64,000 nt of DNA, taken from the NCBI RefSeq assembly GCF_000174015.1, contig NZ_ACFE01000002.1, positions 376,430 to 440,429 of the forward strand. The letters are read 5' to 3'. Source of the stretch: Lancefieldella rimae ATCC 49626 (GTDB lineage Bacteria > Actinomycetota > Coriobacteriia > Coriobacteriales > Atopobiaceae). Positions within the stretch are counted from its first letter, which is position 1. The number at the start of each line of letters is the position of its first letter. The position numbers and the translations under genes were made by a program. This document shows positions 22,696 to 31,301 of this stretch, piece by piece. The notes beneath the pieces are model-generated. The model saw only the letters and a list, made by a program, of their open reading frames with translations. It did no database searches and had not been told where the DNA came from.

Positions 22696-22874
22696 ATGAG
22701 TAAGCATGTAAAGGAAGGCGCTATCATTACTCGCGGTAGTTTCTAAGGTATATTGGAACGTACAGTGGAATCCCGGCTTTCGGGTTGGGGTTCCTCTTTA
22801 TGGTCAGTGATGGCGGCCCGTTATGGTGGCCTGTGATGACGGGACATTATGGCGGCTTGTAATAGGAGTTTGTG
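22696..22874 (+). promoter_or_regulatory. Possible leader region of the CobW-type GTPase gene
   Basis: A 16-codon frame at 22696-22746 (opens MSKHVKEG) has GAGGATG upstream and could be a leader peptide. A hairpin follows at 22767-22794 (GGAATCCCGGC with GTTGGGGTTCC), then short direct repeats of TTATGGYGGC at 22819 and 22850 lie just before the gene. Together they look like an attenuator-type leader. No known riboswitch was recognised. Confidence 0.35.
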
Positions 22875-24011
22875 ATGGCCGATTCCAAAGAAGTCAAAAT
22901 TGCCCTGCTTACCGGGTATCTCGGTGCAGGAAAGACAACCATTTTGAATCATATCCTTTCCAATACCCAAGGTATTCGCGCTGCCGTTATTGTGAATGAC
23001 ATTGGTGAGATTAATGTGGATGCCAGCTTGATCCGAGACGGTGGATATGCAAAAGAGGGCGATGTCATCCCGCTGACAAATGGCTGTCTTTGCTGCACGC
23101 TTTCAAATGACCTTGCCTTGCAGCTTGGCGATTTGGCCGATACCGGGGAGTTTGATTACATCATTATCGAGGCGTCCGGCATTTGTGAGCCTATCCCTAT
23201 CACTTACAACATCTCGGCATTCTGCAATCAGAGCCAGCATACCTCCAAGCACTCTCACGTAAGCCTTGACAATATCATTGCCGTGGTCGATTGCGCGCGC
23301 ATGTACGACGAGTTCAACGGCGGAAAAGCTCTTCTCGCCAGCGATATAGAAGAAGACGATATTGAGAGCCTTTTGATTCAGCAGATTGAGTTTTGCTCGA
23401 CGTTGGTTTTGAATAAGACCGATCTGGTGACTGCGGAACAGTTGACGGAGCTCGAGGCTCTGGTGCGCGGGCTGCAAAGAGATGCGGTCATCGTTGAGGC
23501 TCAGAATGGCAACATTCCTCTTACCGAGCTTATCAACACCGGTCGTTTTGACTTTGATAAGGCCTATGCGTCGACTGCGTGGATGAACGCAATGGAGCAT
23601 CCGGAAGAGCATGAAGATCCTGAGGTGCTGGAATACGAGATTACAACCTTTGTGTACAAGCGTCGTAAACCCTTTGACCTCAAGAAACTGAATGAGTTTG
23701 TGTCCGGATGGCCAAAGAGCATCATTCGCGTGAAGGGGTCGCTGTGGGTGGCGCAAGATCCCGATATGAGCTATGTGTTTGAACAGGCCGGTAAGCAGGT
23801 GCAGTTTTACGAGAACGGTCTCTTTTATGATTCCATGCCGCTTGAGGCTCGTGAAGCATTGCTTGACGAGAAGCCCGAGCTGCGCGAAGACTGGGATCCC
23901 AGGCTGGGGGACCGCCAAACAAAACTCTGCTTCATCGGTCGGCACATGGACCATAAAGAGCTTAAAGCCGGTTTGGATGCGTGCCTCACCGAGTATATTC
24001 CCGAAGCTTAG
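22875..24011 (+). CDS. CobW/COG0523 family zinc-chaperone-type GTPase
   Basis: 378 residues from the ATG at 22875. Walker A is GYLGAGKTTILNHIL near 13, the family metal motif is NGCLCCTL near 69 (C-x-C-C) and the guanine-specificity motif is LNKTDL near 176. The CobW C-terminal domain follows from about 260 (PFDLKKLNEFVSGWP). These GTPases deliver metal, often zinc, to client proteins. A His/Glu-rich stretch (EHPEEHEDPE) near 240 may bind metal. The gene is convergent with the ABC ATPase at 24039, only 27 nt away. Confidence 0.9.
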   Translation: MADSKEVKIALLTGYLGAGKTTILNHILSNTQGIRAAVIVNDIGEINVDASLIRDGGYAKEGDVIPLTNGCLCCTLSNDLALQLGDLADTGEFDYIIIEASGICEPIPITYNISAFCNQSQHTSKHSHVSLDNIIAVVDCARMYDEFNGGKALLASDIEEDDIESLLIQQIEFCSTLVLNKTDLVTAEQLTELEALVRGLQRDAVIVEAQNGNIPLTELINTGRFDFDKAYASTAWMNAMEHPEEHEDPEVLEYEITTFVYKRRKPFDLKKLNEFVSGWPKSIIRVKGSLWVAQDPDMSYVFEQAGKQVQFYENGLFYDSMPLEAREALLDEKPELREDWDPRLGDRQTKLCFIGRHMDHKELKAGLDACLTEYIPEA

Positions 24012-24038
24012 GCGATACGTACGCGTAGTCGGACACAA

Positions 24039-24797
24039 TCAATCGTTTTCGGCAGATAGATCCTGATAGACACCACGGTTTACCAATTGCCTGACAAAAT
24101 CCGTTGCGGGTTTATGGAAGATTTCGTGAGGCGTTCCATATTGCTGGATCTCTCCTGCATTCATGACCAATATCTTTGTGCCAAGCTTGAGTGCTTCAGA
24201 AATATCATGAGTAACAAAGAGAATGGTAATGTGCGTTTCGTTATGGATACGCTTGATTTCTTCTTGGAGCTGATCGCGGGTAATCTCGTCAACCGCGCCA
24301 AAAGGCTCGTCCATAAGCAGAATGTCTGGCGACGCCGCAAGAGAGCGGGCAATACCTACGCGTTGTGCCTGGCCTCCGGAGAGTTCGGCAGGATAGTGAT
24401 CTTTAAGCTCTTCGTCAAGACCTACGATTTGCATCCATTTGGTAACGGCATCCTTGGTTCGCTTGGTATCCTTTTTATTAAGGAGATTGGGCACATAAGC
24501 AATATTTTGTTCAACGGTCATGTGTGGGAACAAAACGCTGCCTTGGATGGCGTAGCCGATGTTTCTCCTCAGCTCAATGAGGTTCTTCTCGCGAATGTCT
24601 TCTCCATTAACAAGAACGTTTCCGCTGGTGGGCGTAGTAAGGCCATTGACCATTTTGAGAAGCGTTGTTTTGCCGCAACCCGAAGATCCAATGAACGTGA
24701 CAAATTCACCTTGCTCAATCGTAAGAGACAAATCGCTGATGATGATTTTCTCGCCATAGGCTTTGTGGATATGTTGGAATTCGATTGCAGTTGCCAT
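24039..24797 (-). CDS. Glycine betaine/choline-type ABC transporter ATPase
   Basis: 252 residues. Walker A is IGSSGCGKTT (37-45), the signature is LSGGQAQRVGIARS near 140 and Walker B is ILLMDEPFGAVD near 161, close to the OpuCA/OsmV class of quaternary-amine importers. The CBS domains found at the C-terminus of longer OpuCA proteins are absent. It is the second gene of a two-gene unit: the fused permease/binding protein ends 12 nt upstream. Supports osmoprotectant uptake (inference from family). Confidence 0.9.
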   Translation of the reverse strand: MATAIEFQHIHKAYGEKIIISDLSLTIEQGEFVTFIGSSGCGKTTLLKMVNGLTTPTSGNVLVNGEDIREKNLIELRRNIGYAIQGSVLFPHMTVEQNIAYVPNLLNKKDTKRTKDAVTKWMQIVGLDEELKDHYPAELSGGQAQRVGIARSLAASPDILLMDEPFGAVDEITRDQLQEEIKRIHNETHITILFVTHDISEALKLGTKILVMNAGEIQQYGTPHEIFHKPATDFVRQLVNRGVYQDLSAEND

Positions 24798-24809
24798 GGG
24801 TATTACCTC

Positions 24810-26351
24810 CTACACGAGACCCTTGGACACAAGGTATTCATGGGCCACGTCTTTGGGCTCCCTGCCGTTGGTTTCAACTTCGTAATTCATACGAGCCATG
24901 TCCTCGTTGGTGATGGTGTTGGTAAGGCTGTCGAGAAGATCCTTGAGCTCAGGATGTTTTTGCAAGACCTCGCTTCGCACTACATTACCTGCCTGATATG
25001 AGGCAAAGAAGTGGCGATCATCTTTTAGAACGACGACATTGGCAGTATTGAGTTTACCGTCAGTAGTAAAGACTATCATGGCGTCGATCTTTCCTTGGCT
25101 CATGGCTTCATATTTAAGACCGATGTCTAAATCAACGGTCTTTTTGAAGGTCATTCCATATGCTGTGCAAAGGGCGGTATATCCATCTTCGCGTTCAAAG
25201 AAGTCATATTCTCCGCCAAAGGTAAGTTGGTCTGAGACGCGCGCAAGATCGGAATAGGTTTGCAGGTTATATTTTTGGGCAATGTCTTTCCTGACGGCAA
25301 GGCCAAAGGTGTTCTCAAATCCGTACATACCTAACCAGTCCATATTGTATTTTTGCTGGTATTCGCTCTGAAGTTGTGAGAACTTGTCGTTGGAATAGAA
25401 ATCGGCATTTTTCAGGACCAGGTTCCATCCGGTACCCGTATATTCCGGATAGATGTCGAACGAGCCCTTCTCCATTCCGGGCTGAATGTTTGAAGTACCG
25501 CCACCGACTCCCTGCGTAAGATTTACTTTGAGGTTTGTTTTGTGTTCGATGAGTTCTTTGAGTGCCTCGCCAAGTATGTATTGTTCAGTCATTGGTTTGG
25601 TTGCAATGTTGATAGTTTCTTTCTGACCAAAAGGTAAAAAGAGCGCAACAGCAGCGATGGCAGCAAGGACAATACCCATAATACCTGCAATTTTATTATG
25701 CCCGTGAGCCTCGGCGCTTCTGAGCTTCATGCGCTTTTCGATACATCCAAGCAAAAAATCTACGGTTAAGGCGAGAAAGGCAATAAGGAGGCTGCCGTCC
25801 ATGGTCATAGCCGAGTTATTGGTGGTAATGCCGCGATAAATGGCAACGCCCAAGCCTCCCGCTCCGATGAAGGATGCAATACCGCCAAGCGCAATGGTCA
25901 TGACGGTCATACTGCGGATGCCTGACATAATAACGGGAAGTGCCAGAGGAATTTTGATTTTGACAAGCGTTTGTAGGGTGGTACTACCCATACCTTCGGC
26001 AGCTTCAACGAGCAGCGGATCAATGTTGGTAAGTCCGGTGTGCGTATTGATAACCATGGGAAGCAGAGCATAAACCGTTAGGGCAATGACGGCGGTGGCG
26101 TTGCCGATCCCTGAGAACGGGATCAAAAAACCAAGCATGGAGATGGACGGGATGGTGTAGAGGAAGTTAATGACGGCAAGCGTGGGCTTTGCAGTTCTTT
26201 GAAAGTGGCTTATGAGAATGCCGGTTATACCACCTACGATGATGGCAATAACAACTGCCGCAAAAGAGATCTTGATATGTTCAAGAAGCAGTCCACCAAA
26301 GAAATCCCAGCGAGAGGTAAGGAGTGCCCACATGTTTTGCAACATACTCAT
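24810..26351 (-). CDS. Glycine betaine/choline-type ABC permease fused to substrate-binding domain
   Basis: 513 residues from the ATG at 26351 (GGAG upstream). The permease domain (about 1-215) has several membrane helices and the EAA loop AAEGMGSTTLQTLVKIKIPLA. A further helix leads to an OpuAC-type binding domain (about 250-513) with GGTSNIQPGMEKGSFDIYPEYTGTGW, the quaternary-amine site region. Fused OpuB/OpuC-type permease-receptor proteins are known in Gram-positive bacteria. With the downstream ATPase it makes a complete importer. Confidence 0.9.
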   Translation of the reverse strand: MSMLQNMWALLTSRWDFFGGLLLEHIKISFAAVVIAIIVGGITGILISHFQRTAKPTLAVINFLYTIPSISMLGFLIPFSGIGNATAVIALTVYALLPMVINTHTGLTNIDPLLVEAAEGMGSTTLQTLVKIKIPLALPVIMSGIRSMTVMTIALGGIASFIGAGGLGVAIYRGITTNNSAMTMDGSLLIAFLALTVDFLLGCIEKRMKLRSAEAHGHNKIAGIMGIVLAAIAAVALFLPFGQKETINIATKPMTEQYILGEALKELIEHKTNLKVNLTQGVGGGTSNIQPGMEKGSFDIYPEYTGTGWNLVLKNADFYSNDKFSQLQSEYQQKYNMDWLGMYGFENTFGLAVRKDIAQKYNLQTYSDLARVSDQLTFGGEYDFFEREDGYTALCTAYGMTFKKTVDLDIGLKYEAMSQGKIDAMIVFTTDGKLNTANVVVLKDDRHFFASYQAGNVVRSEVLQKHPELKDLLDSLTNTITNEDMARMNYEVETNGREPKDVAHEYLVSKGLV

Positions 26352-26443
26352 GCTAGTCTCCACGTTAAAGACCTGGTTCATCTGATGATGTAAACCAGGT
26401 CGAGGTTTTTATCGTGATATGTCCTTACCCGGATGGGAGCTTT

Positions 26444-27262
26444 CTAAACGCGCGCTACAGAAGGCAGACTCTTGATAACAAAAATAATGCAAAAGATGAT
26501 TCCAAGGGTGAGGCCGATCATGCCGCCGGATGAGGCGTCGAAATAGTAGCTGCCGGTAATGCCTACAAGCACGCTCACGATGGCAATAAGCGGGGAGATC
26601 CACAGCATGTGGCGCATGCGGCTCGTAAGGAGACGCGCACACGCTCCCGGGACGATTAAAAGCGAAACGGAGAGAATGACGCCTACTGCCTGCAGTGATA
26701 TCACGATAGCCAGCGCAAGGGCAACAAGCAAAAGCGAAGTCAACCACCGCACGGAAAGCCCGATTGCCTGTGCATGGGTAGGATCGAATGCCAAGAGCGT
26801 GAGGTCTCTGTTTTTAAGTACAAGAACAAGCGCGATGGGAAGGCCGATGAGAAGTACCTGCAGCATGTCGGGAACCGTGACGCCCAGCAAGTTGCCAAAG
26901 AGGATGTGTGAAAGGTTGATTTGGCTGGGTACCTTGGATATCAGGACGGTGCCGAGAGCAAAAAACGTTGTAAAGACGATGCCTATGGCTGTGTCCGGTT
27001 TGACAATCTGGCTCTTCTTGACCTGTCCAACCAGTATGACCGTAATAAGTGCAAAAACCAGAGCACCCACCAGGTACGGCAGCCCCAAAAGATGAGAAAT
27101 GACTACGCCGGGAAGAATGGAGTGCGAAATGGCGTCTCCCATCAGCGACCATCCCATATGCGTAATCCAGCAGCTCAAAAGGCCGCATACGAGTGCGGTG
27201 GCAAGGCCCGTTACCAAGGCGCGCTGCATGAACGCGTATTTGAGGATTTCGATCTCAGGCAT
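26444..27262 (-). CDS. Metal ABC transporter permease (Zn/Mn type)
   Basis: 272 residues with about eight membrane helices, ABC-3 family (ZnuB/MntB/PsaC). Family segments are MGWSLMGDAISHSILPGVVISHLLGLP near 35-60, KSQIVKPDTAIGIVFTTFFALG near 85 and VGVILSVSLLIVPGACARLL near 190. The start overlaps the ATPase gene by 8 nt (27255-27262). Third gene of a minus-strand operon: binding protein, ATPase, permease. Confidence 0.92.
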   Translation of the reverse strand: MPEIEILKYAFMQRALVTGLATALVCGLLSCWITHMGWSLMGDAISHSILPGVVISHLLGLPYLVGALVFALITVILVGQVKKSQIVKPDTAIGIVFTTFFALGTVLISKVPSQINLSHILFGNLLGVTVPDMLQVLLIGLPIALVLVLKNRDLTLLAFDPTHAQAIGLSVRWLTSLLLVALALAIVISLQAVGVILSVSLLIVPGACARLLTSRMRHMLWISPLIAIVSVLVGITGSYYFDASSGGMIGLTLGIIFCIIFVIKSLPSVARV

Positions 27263-28007
27263 GGGGCACCTCCTCGATATGTCCGTGTTCGCTAAGTCCC
27301 AGGCTGGCGAGAAGTTCCGTGCTTCTCAAAACGTCGGATGCAAGACCCTGGGCGGTTATCGTCTTGTTGATAACCAGACAATCCTGGAAATTCTCCCGGG
27401 CCGAATGGATGTCGTGGATGGAAACAAGCAGCGTGCGTCCCTCTTCTGCAAGAAGGCGGAGCTGCTGGGTGATAATTGCTTCGGATTTTGCATCGACTCC
27501 GGCAAACGGTTCGTCCAGCAGCAAAAGCTCGGCTTTCTGGGCAATGCCGCGTGCCACAAAAACGCGCTTACGTTGTCCGCCGGAAAGCTGTGAAAGCGGT
27601 CGGTCTATCAGCTCCAAAAGCCCTACTCGCCCCAAAGCCTGAGCTACGAGTGTGCGATCTTCTTGCGAAGGAACGCGGAACCAGCCCTGATGGCAGTAGC
27701 GCCCCTGCATAACCACGTCCTCCACCAATAGCGGAAACGAGGCGTCGATGGCTTCTGTTTGCGGTACGTATCCAATGAGTCCCTGGCGACGCGCTTCGCG
27801 GAAGGGCCGCCCGTTCCACGTGATGGACCCGCTGAAAGGAATGAGTTCCATCAGAGCTTTAAACAGCGTTGATTTGCCGGCTCCGTTGACGCCCACCAGA
27901 GCGCAGAGCCTGCCGCTTTTGAGCGTGAAGGTGATGTCGTGGATGACGGGTGTTTTGTCTTGGCTTCCCTCATACCAGGCGGATACCTCTGAAACGTTAA
28001 GTGACAT
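27255..28007 (-). CDS. Metal ABC transporter ATPase
   Basis: 250 residues from the ATG at 28007, chosen because the frame upstream is a shadow of the binding-protein gene. Walker A is VGVNGAGKSTLFK near 40, the Q-loop is GYVPQTEAIDASFPLLVEDVVMQGRY, typical of the manganese/zinc group, the signature is LSGGQRKRVFVAR near 140 and Walker B is LLLLDEPFAGVD. It starts 1 nt from the binding-protein stop. Confidence 0.93.
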   Translation of the reverse strand: MSLNVSEVSAWYEGSQDKTPVIHDITFTLKSGRLCALVGVNGAGKSTLFKALMELIPFSGSITWNGRPFREARRQGLIGYVPQTEAIDASFPLLVEDVVMQGRYCHQGWFRVPSQEDRTLVAQALGRVGLLELIDRPLSQLSGGQRKRVFVARGIAQKAELLLLDEPFAGVDAKSEAIITQQLRLLAEEGRTLLVSIHDIHSARENFQDCLVINKTITAQGLASDVLRSTELLASLGLSEHGHIEEVPHA

Positions 28008-28008
28008 G

Positions 28009-28974
28009 TTAGTTCGCGCTCTTTCCCGTAAGTCCTTCAACAATGACATCCGCATCGTGTTTAAGAAGGTCAAGATACGTGGGTACCGGTCCTTCTGCTT
28101 CGGAAAGGGAATCCACATAGAGCATGTGAGCCTCATCCGTCTTGAGAATGGCCCCTGTTTCGTCGGCGACTTGCTGCATGGCTTTGGGGCTGACGGTCGA
28201 TTCGCAGAAGACGGAGCGTACCTGCTGTTTTTTGACCTCTTCAACCACCTTTGCAATCTGCTGCGGAGTACCTTCCTCGGACGCGTTGACCGGCCAAAGG
28301 TAGATCTCATTCAAACTGGTATCGCGGCAAAGATACGAGAAAGCTCCTTCGCACGTTACTAGCGTGCGTTGGTTTTGAGGCAGGGAAGAGAGTTCTTCCG
28401 TGAGATCCGAGGAGATCTTTTGAAGTTTGCCCTTGTATGTCTCGCCGTTTTTTGCAAAGTCATCCGCATGATCGGGAACCAAAGCACTCAAGCCCTTTAC
28501 GATGTTGTCAACGTAGATTTGGCCATTTGCGGGAGACATCCATGCGTGTGGATTGGCTTCTCCCGCATACTCTCCTTCGGAGATGTTCATGGGAGTGACC
28601 CCTTGGCTCAGGTCTACGCGCTCGGCTGTTGAGTCGGCGACAAAACGCTCAAACCAGCGCTCAAGTCCAAGACCGTTGTTGAGGATCAGATTGGCTTTCT
28701 GGGCAAGCTTAAGGTCTTCGGGCGTTGGTTCGTAATCGTGAATCTCCGCTCCTGCCTTTGTGATGGATTGCACGTCGCAAAAGTCGCCCGCAATATTTGC
28801 AGCCATGTCTTGGATGACCGTGAACGTGGTAAGTACGAGCGGCTTTTTTACTTCTTTCGACTCAGGAGTGGGAGAGGTATTGTTTGTGCAGCCTGCAAGA
28901 GACGCAGTGGCTAAGGTGCCGAGAAGAGCTATGGCTTGTCGGCGTGTAAAAGATGATGCTGAGAAACGGTACAT
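28009..28974 (-). CDS. Metal-binding lipoprotein of an ABC importer (ZnuA/MntA type)
   Basis: 321 residues. The N-terminus has twin arginines (TRRQAIALLG) and a lipobox (SLAGC), so it may be a Tat- or Sec-exported lipoprotein. The cluster-9 binding fold shows the metal ligands His in IHDYEPT near 80, His in NPHAWMSP near 142 and Glu in CEGAFSYL near 210; no His-rich zinc loop is present, which favours manganese or iron. A palindrome upstream at 29021-29044 could be the operator of a DtxR/MntR-type regulator. Confidence 0.9.
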   Translation of the reverse strand: MYRFSASSFTRRQAIALLGTLATASLAGCTNNTSPTPESKEVKKPLVLTTFTVIQDMAANIAGDFCDVQSITKAGAEIHDYEPTPEDLKLAQKANLILNNGLGLERWFERFVADSTAERVDLSQGVTPMNISEGEYAGEANPHAWMSPANGQIYVDNIVKGLSALVPDHADDFAKNGETYKGKLQKISSDLTEELSSLPQNQRTLVTCEGAFSYLCRDTSLNEIYLWPVNASEEGTPQQIAKVVEEVKKQQVRSVFCESTVSPKAMQQVADETGAILKTDEAHMLYVDSLSEAEGPVPTYLDLLKHDADVIVEGLTGKSAN

Positions 28975-29020
28975 GTAAACCTCTTTTCCGATGTGTTGTT
29001 TGTCAACGTCATTCTAGTCC

Positions 29021-29044
29021 ATAGAGTTAGCCTTGTCTAACTAT
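29021..29044. promoter_or_regulatory. Palindromic operator candidate before the metal ABC operon
   Basis: ATAGAGTTAGCC and TTGTCTAACTAT form an imperfect 24-bp palindrome (GTTAG...CTAAC arms) about 50 nt upstream of the lipoprotein start. The TTAG/CTAA arms resemble binding sites of DtxR-family metal repressors. No regulator gene of this type is in the window. Confidence 0.5.
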
Positions 29045-29154
29045 TTTTGTTTCAATTAAAAACTGCCTGAACGAGCGCCGTATTGGTTGAACTTTGTAGT
29101 GCTGCCAGGGCTCTAGGGCTACCAGAGCTACCGGAACTTTGTAGTGCTGCTAGC

Positions 29155-29313
29155 GCTGCCAAAAATGCGCCAAGTATGGCTTGGATTACCATACTTACTG
29201 CAAGTTTGGTATATATAGACCATACTTGCTGCAAGTATGGCAAATCGTGCTCAACTTGCTGCAAGTTTGGCAGCGCTATTCCAGTAGCACTAACTTGGCG
29301 TATTTTCGGCAGC
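29155..29313. repeat. GCTGCC-ended inverted-repeat element, copy A
   Basis: The left end GCTGCCAAAAATGCGCCAAG is mirrored at the right end, whose complement begins GCTGCCGAAAATACGCCAAG. The 159-bp interior is built from repeats of CTTGCTGCAAGTATGG, including a near-perfect palindrome at 29220-29240. Related copies lie at 49361-49480 and 50952-51080. The remainder of 28975-29417 holds the operator and no gene. Confidence 0.75.
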
Positions 29314-29417
29314 GCTGTTCCGGAACATCAATCAAATTGCCCTCTGAAGCAGGGTTCTGCCGTTGAGGTGTATTGGTATATGCTTGGGTATAAACGTGTG
29401 TGGAGTCAGGGGGTGGC

Positions 29418-30314
29418 ATGAGCGATATGGCCAAAAGATACGACGAGTACGATACAACTGAAAAACAGGCTGCAGACAGTGCCATACAACAGCTCAAACG
29501 ATGGATTGATGGGGCGTCTCATCTTGTCTTTTTTGGAGGAGCCGGTGTTTCCACGGAAAGCGGTATTCCTGACTTCAGAGGAAAGAACGGATTGTATCGC
29601 CAAGGCGGGATCAAAGTCGGTGCTATGACCGTTGGCTGTAACGCTTCAGGCGGAGAAGCTTCTTTTGACTCCGGTAACGATGCACTTGTTGATCCGGAAG
29701 CCGAATCCTTGGGACATACGGGAGAAGAGCCTGACTTTACCCTTGAGGAGATCTTCTCGCGTGACGTGTTTGACGATACTCCCGAGGCGTATTACACCTA
29801 TTTCAGAAATTCTCACCACCTTGGTGAGGCAAAGCCCAACATTACCCACCGTAAGCTGGCCGAGTGGGAACGCGCGGGCAAGCTTTTGGCGATAATAACG
29901 CAAAACATTGACGGACTCCATCAGGCCGCCGGCTCCAAGAAGGTGTTTGAGCTGCATGGTAACGAGATTCGGTTTTACTGCTCCGATTGCAGACATGCGT
30001 ATACGTTAGATGAGGTGGAGGCCTCTTCGGCGCTGGTACCGCTGTGTTCATGCGGAGGGGTTATCAGGCCGGACATTGTGTTTTACGGCGAGGGCCTCAA
30101 CATGAATGTCTTTTACGGTGCGCTTGAGGCCATTGCCGCCGCTGACGTGTTGATTGTTGCGGGCAGCTCGCTGGTGGTGTATCCGGCAGCCGGTCTTCTC
30201 GACTATTACACGGGGGAGCGGATGGTTATTATTAACGATATGCCAACTCCGTATGACAGAAGAGCCAATCTGGTGATTCGCCGTAAGATCGGAGAGGTTT
30301 TTTCGCAACTTTAG
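29418..30314 (+). CDS. NAD-dependent protein deacylase (sirtuin)
   Basis: 298 residues from the ATG at 29418 (GGGGGTGGC upstream). The sirtuin NAD site is GGAGVSTESGIPDFRG near 36-51, TQNIDGLH is near 165 and the catalytic His is in ELHGN near 181. The zinc ligands are CSDC and CSCGG. An insert of about 50 residues rich in Gly, Ser and acidic residues (SGGEASFDSGNDALVDPE...) interrupts the small domain after LYRQGG, longer than in most bacterial Sir2. The protein removes acyl groups from lysines using NAD. Confidence 0.92.
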   Translation: MSDMAKRYDEYDTTEKQAADSAIQQLKRWIDGASHLVFFGGAGVSTESGIPDFRGKNGLYRQGGIKVGAMTVGCNASGGEASFDSGNDALVDPEAESLGHTGEEPDFTLEEIFSRDVFDDTPEAYYTYFRNSHHLGEAKPNITHRKLAEWERAGKLLAIITQNIDGLHQAAGSKKVFELHGNEIRFYCSDCRHAYTLDEVEASSALVPLCSCGGVIRPDIVFYGEGLNMNVFYGALEAIAAADVLIVAGSSLVVYPAAGLLDYYTGERMVIINDMPTPYDRRANLVIRRKIGEVFSQL

Positions 30315-30372
30315 CGGTATGCGAGGATGTAGGCTTTAAGTGAGAAGCACCGGTCGGCATAAATAAAAAAAT

Positions 30373-30405
30373 AGGCATTTATGCTTTTATAGATGCCTGT
30401 TTTCG
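30373..30405 (+). terminator. Terminator after the sirtuin gene
   Basis: AGGCATTTAT pairs with ATAGATGCCT across TGCTTTT, followed by GTTTT. Confidence 0.65.
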
Positions 30406-30548
30406 GCTAGTATAGACGCCGTTGTTTAAGCGGTTCTTTAGGCTTCTAATCACTTCTTAACGTAAGTTAAAAAATGACTGAAAGGCGCGGAGCCGCGTAG
30501 GTTCTGTGGCCGATATCAGCCACAGCTGAATGTTGAGGAGTGGGACGT

Positions 30549-31301
30549 ATGGCATTTGATTTCACCGGAAAAATTGCGCTGGTTACCGGCGGCTCTGCGG
30601 GCATTGGCGCAGAGATTTCCAAGGGCATCGTTGCGGGCGGCGGCCATGTGGTGGTTTGCGCTCGTAATGAAGAGACAGGCAAGAAGTTTGTCGAGGAGCT
30701 TGGAGAAGGAAACTACTTCTATAAGATGGACATCTCCGATGCCGAGGGTGTTAAGGCTACTATCGCAAAGATCCTTAAAGAGGTCGGCGACGTCTCCGTC
30801 CTTATCAACAATGCAGGACGAATCAGCTCTGTTCAGTTTGACCAGGTAGACGATGCAGAGTGGAACAACACCATCAACACCAACCTTACCGGCACCTATA
30901 ACGTGACGCACGCTCTTTGGCAGCATTTTAAGGATCGCGGTGGCGCACGTATCGTGAACGTCTCTTCCGTCGCAGGTAAGATTGGCGGCGGCCTGCTGGG
31001 AACCGTTGCCTACGCTTCCTCCAAAGCGGGAGTCAACGGCTTCACCAAGGCTATTGCCAAAGAAGGCGGCAAGTTTGGTATTTCCTGCAATGCCGTTTGC
31101 CCTTCTTTCACCATTACCGACATGACCGATGCACTTTCCAATGATCCCGAGAAGTACAAGAAAGTCGTCGGCATCATTCCTCTGGGACGTCCTGCTCAGG
31201 CATCCGAGCCAGCACAGATGGTCCTCTTCTTTGCATCTGACCTTGCCAGCTTTGTCAACGGAGAAGTTGGCGACTGCGACGGCGGAATCGTGATGGACTA
31301 G
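30549..31301 (+). CDS. SDR-family oxidoreductase (FabG-like)
   Basis: 250 residues from the ATG at 30549 (TGAGGAGTGGG upstream). NAD(P) site TGGSAGIGAEI near 12, NNAGRI near 88, catalytic Ser in NVSSVAGKIGG near 140 and YASSK near 155. The sequence is close to FabG, KduD and sugar-alcohol dehydrogenases. The next gene encodes a KdgT-type sugar acid permease with no gap, so a role in sugar-acid catabolism is more likely than fatty acid synthesis; this is inference from context. Confidence 0.88.
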   Translation: MAFDFTGKIALVTGGSAGIGAEISKGIVAGGGHVVVCARNEETGKKFVEELGEGNYFYKMDISDAEGVKATIAKILKEVGDVSVLINNAGRISSVQFDQVDDAEWNNTINTNLTGTYNVTHALWQHFKDRGGARIVNVSSVAGKIGGGLLGTVAYASSKAGVNGFTKAIAKEGGKFGISCNAVCPSFTITDMTDALSNDPEKYKKVVGIIPLGRPAQASEPAQMVLFFASDLASFVNGEVGDCDGGIVMD

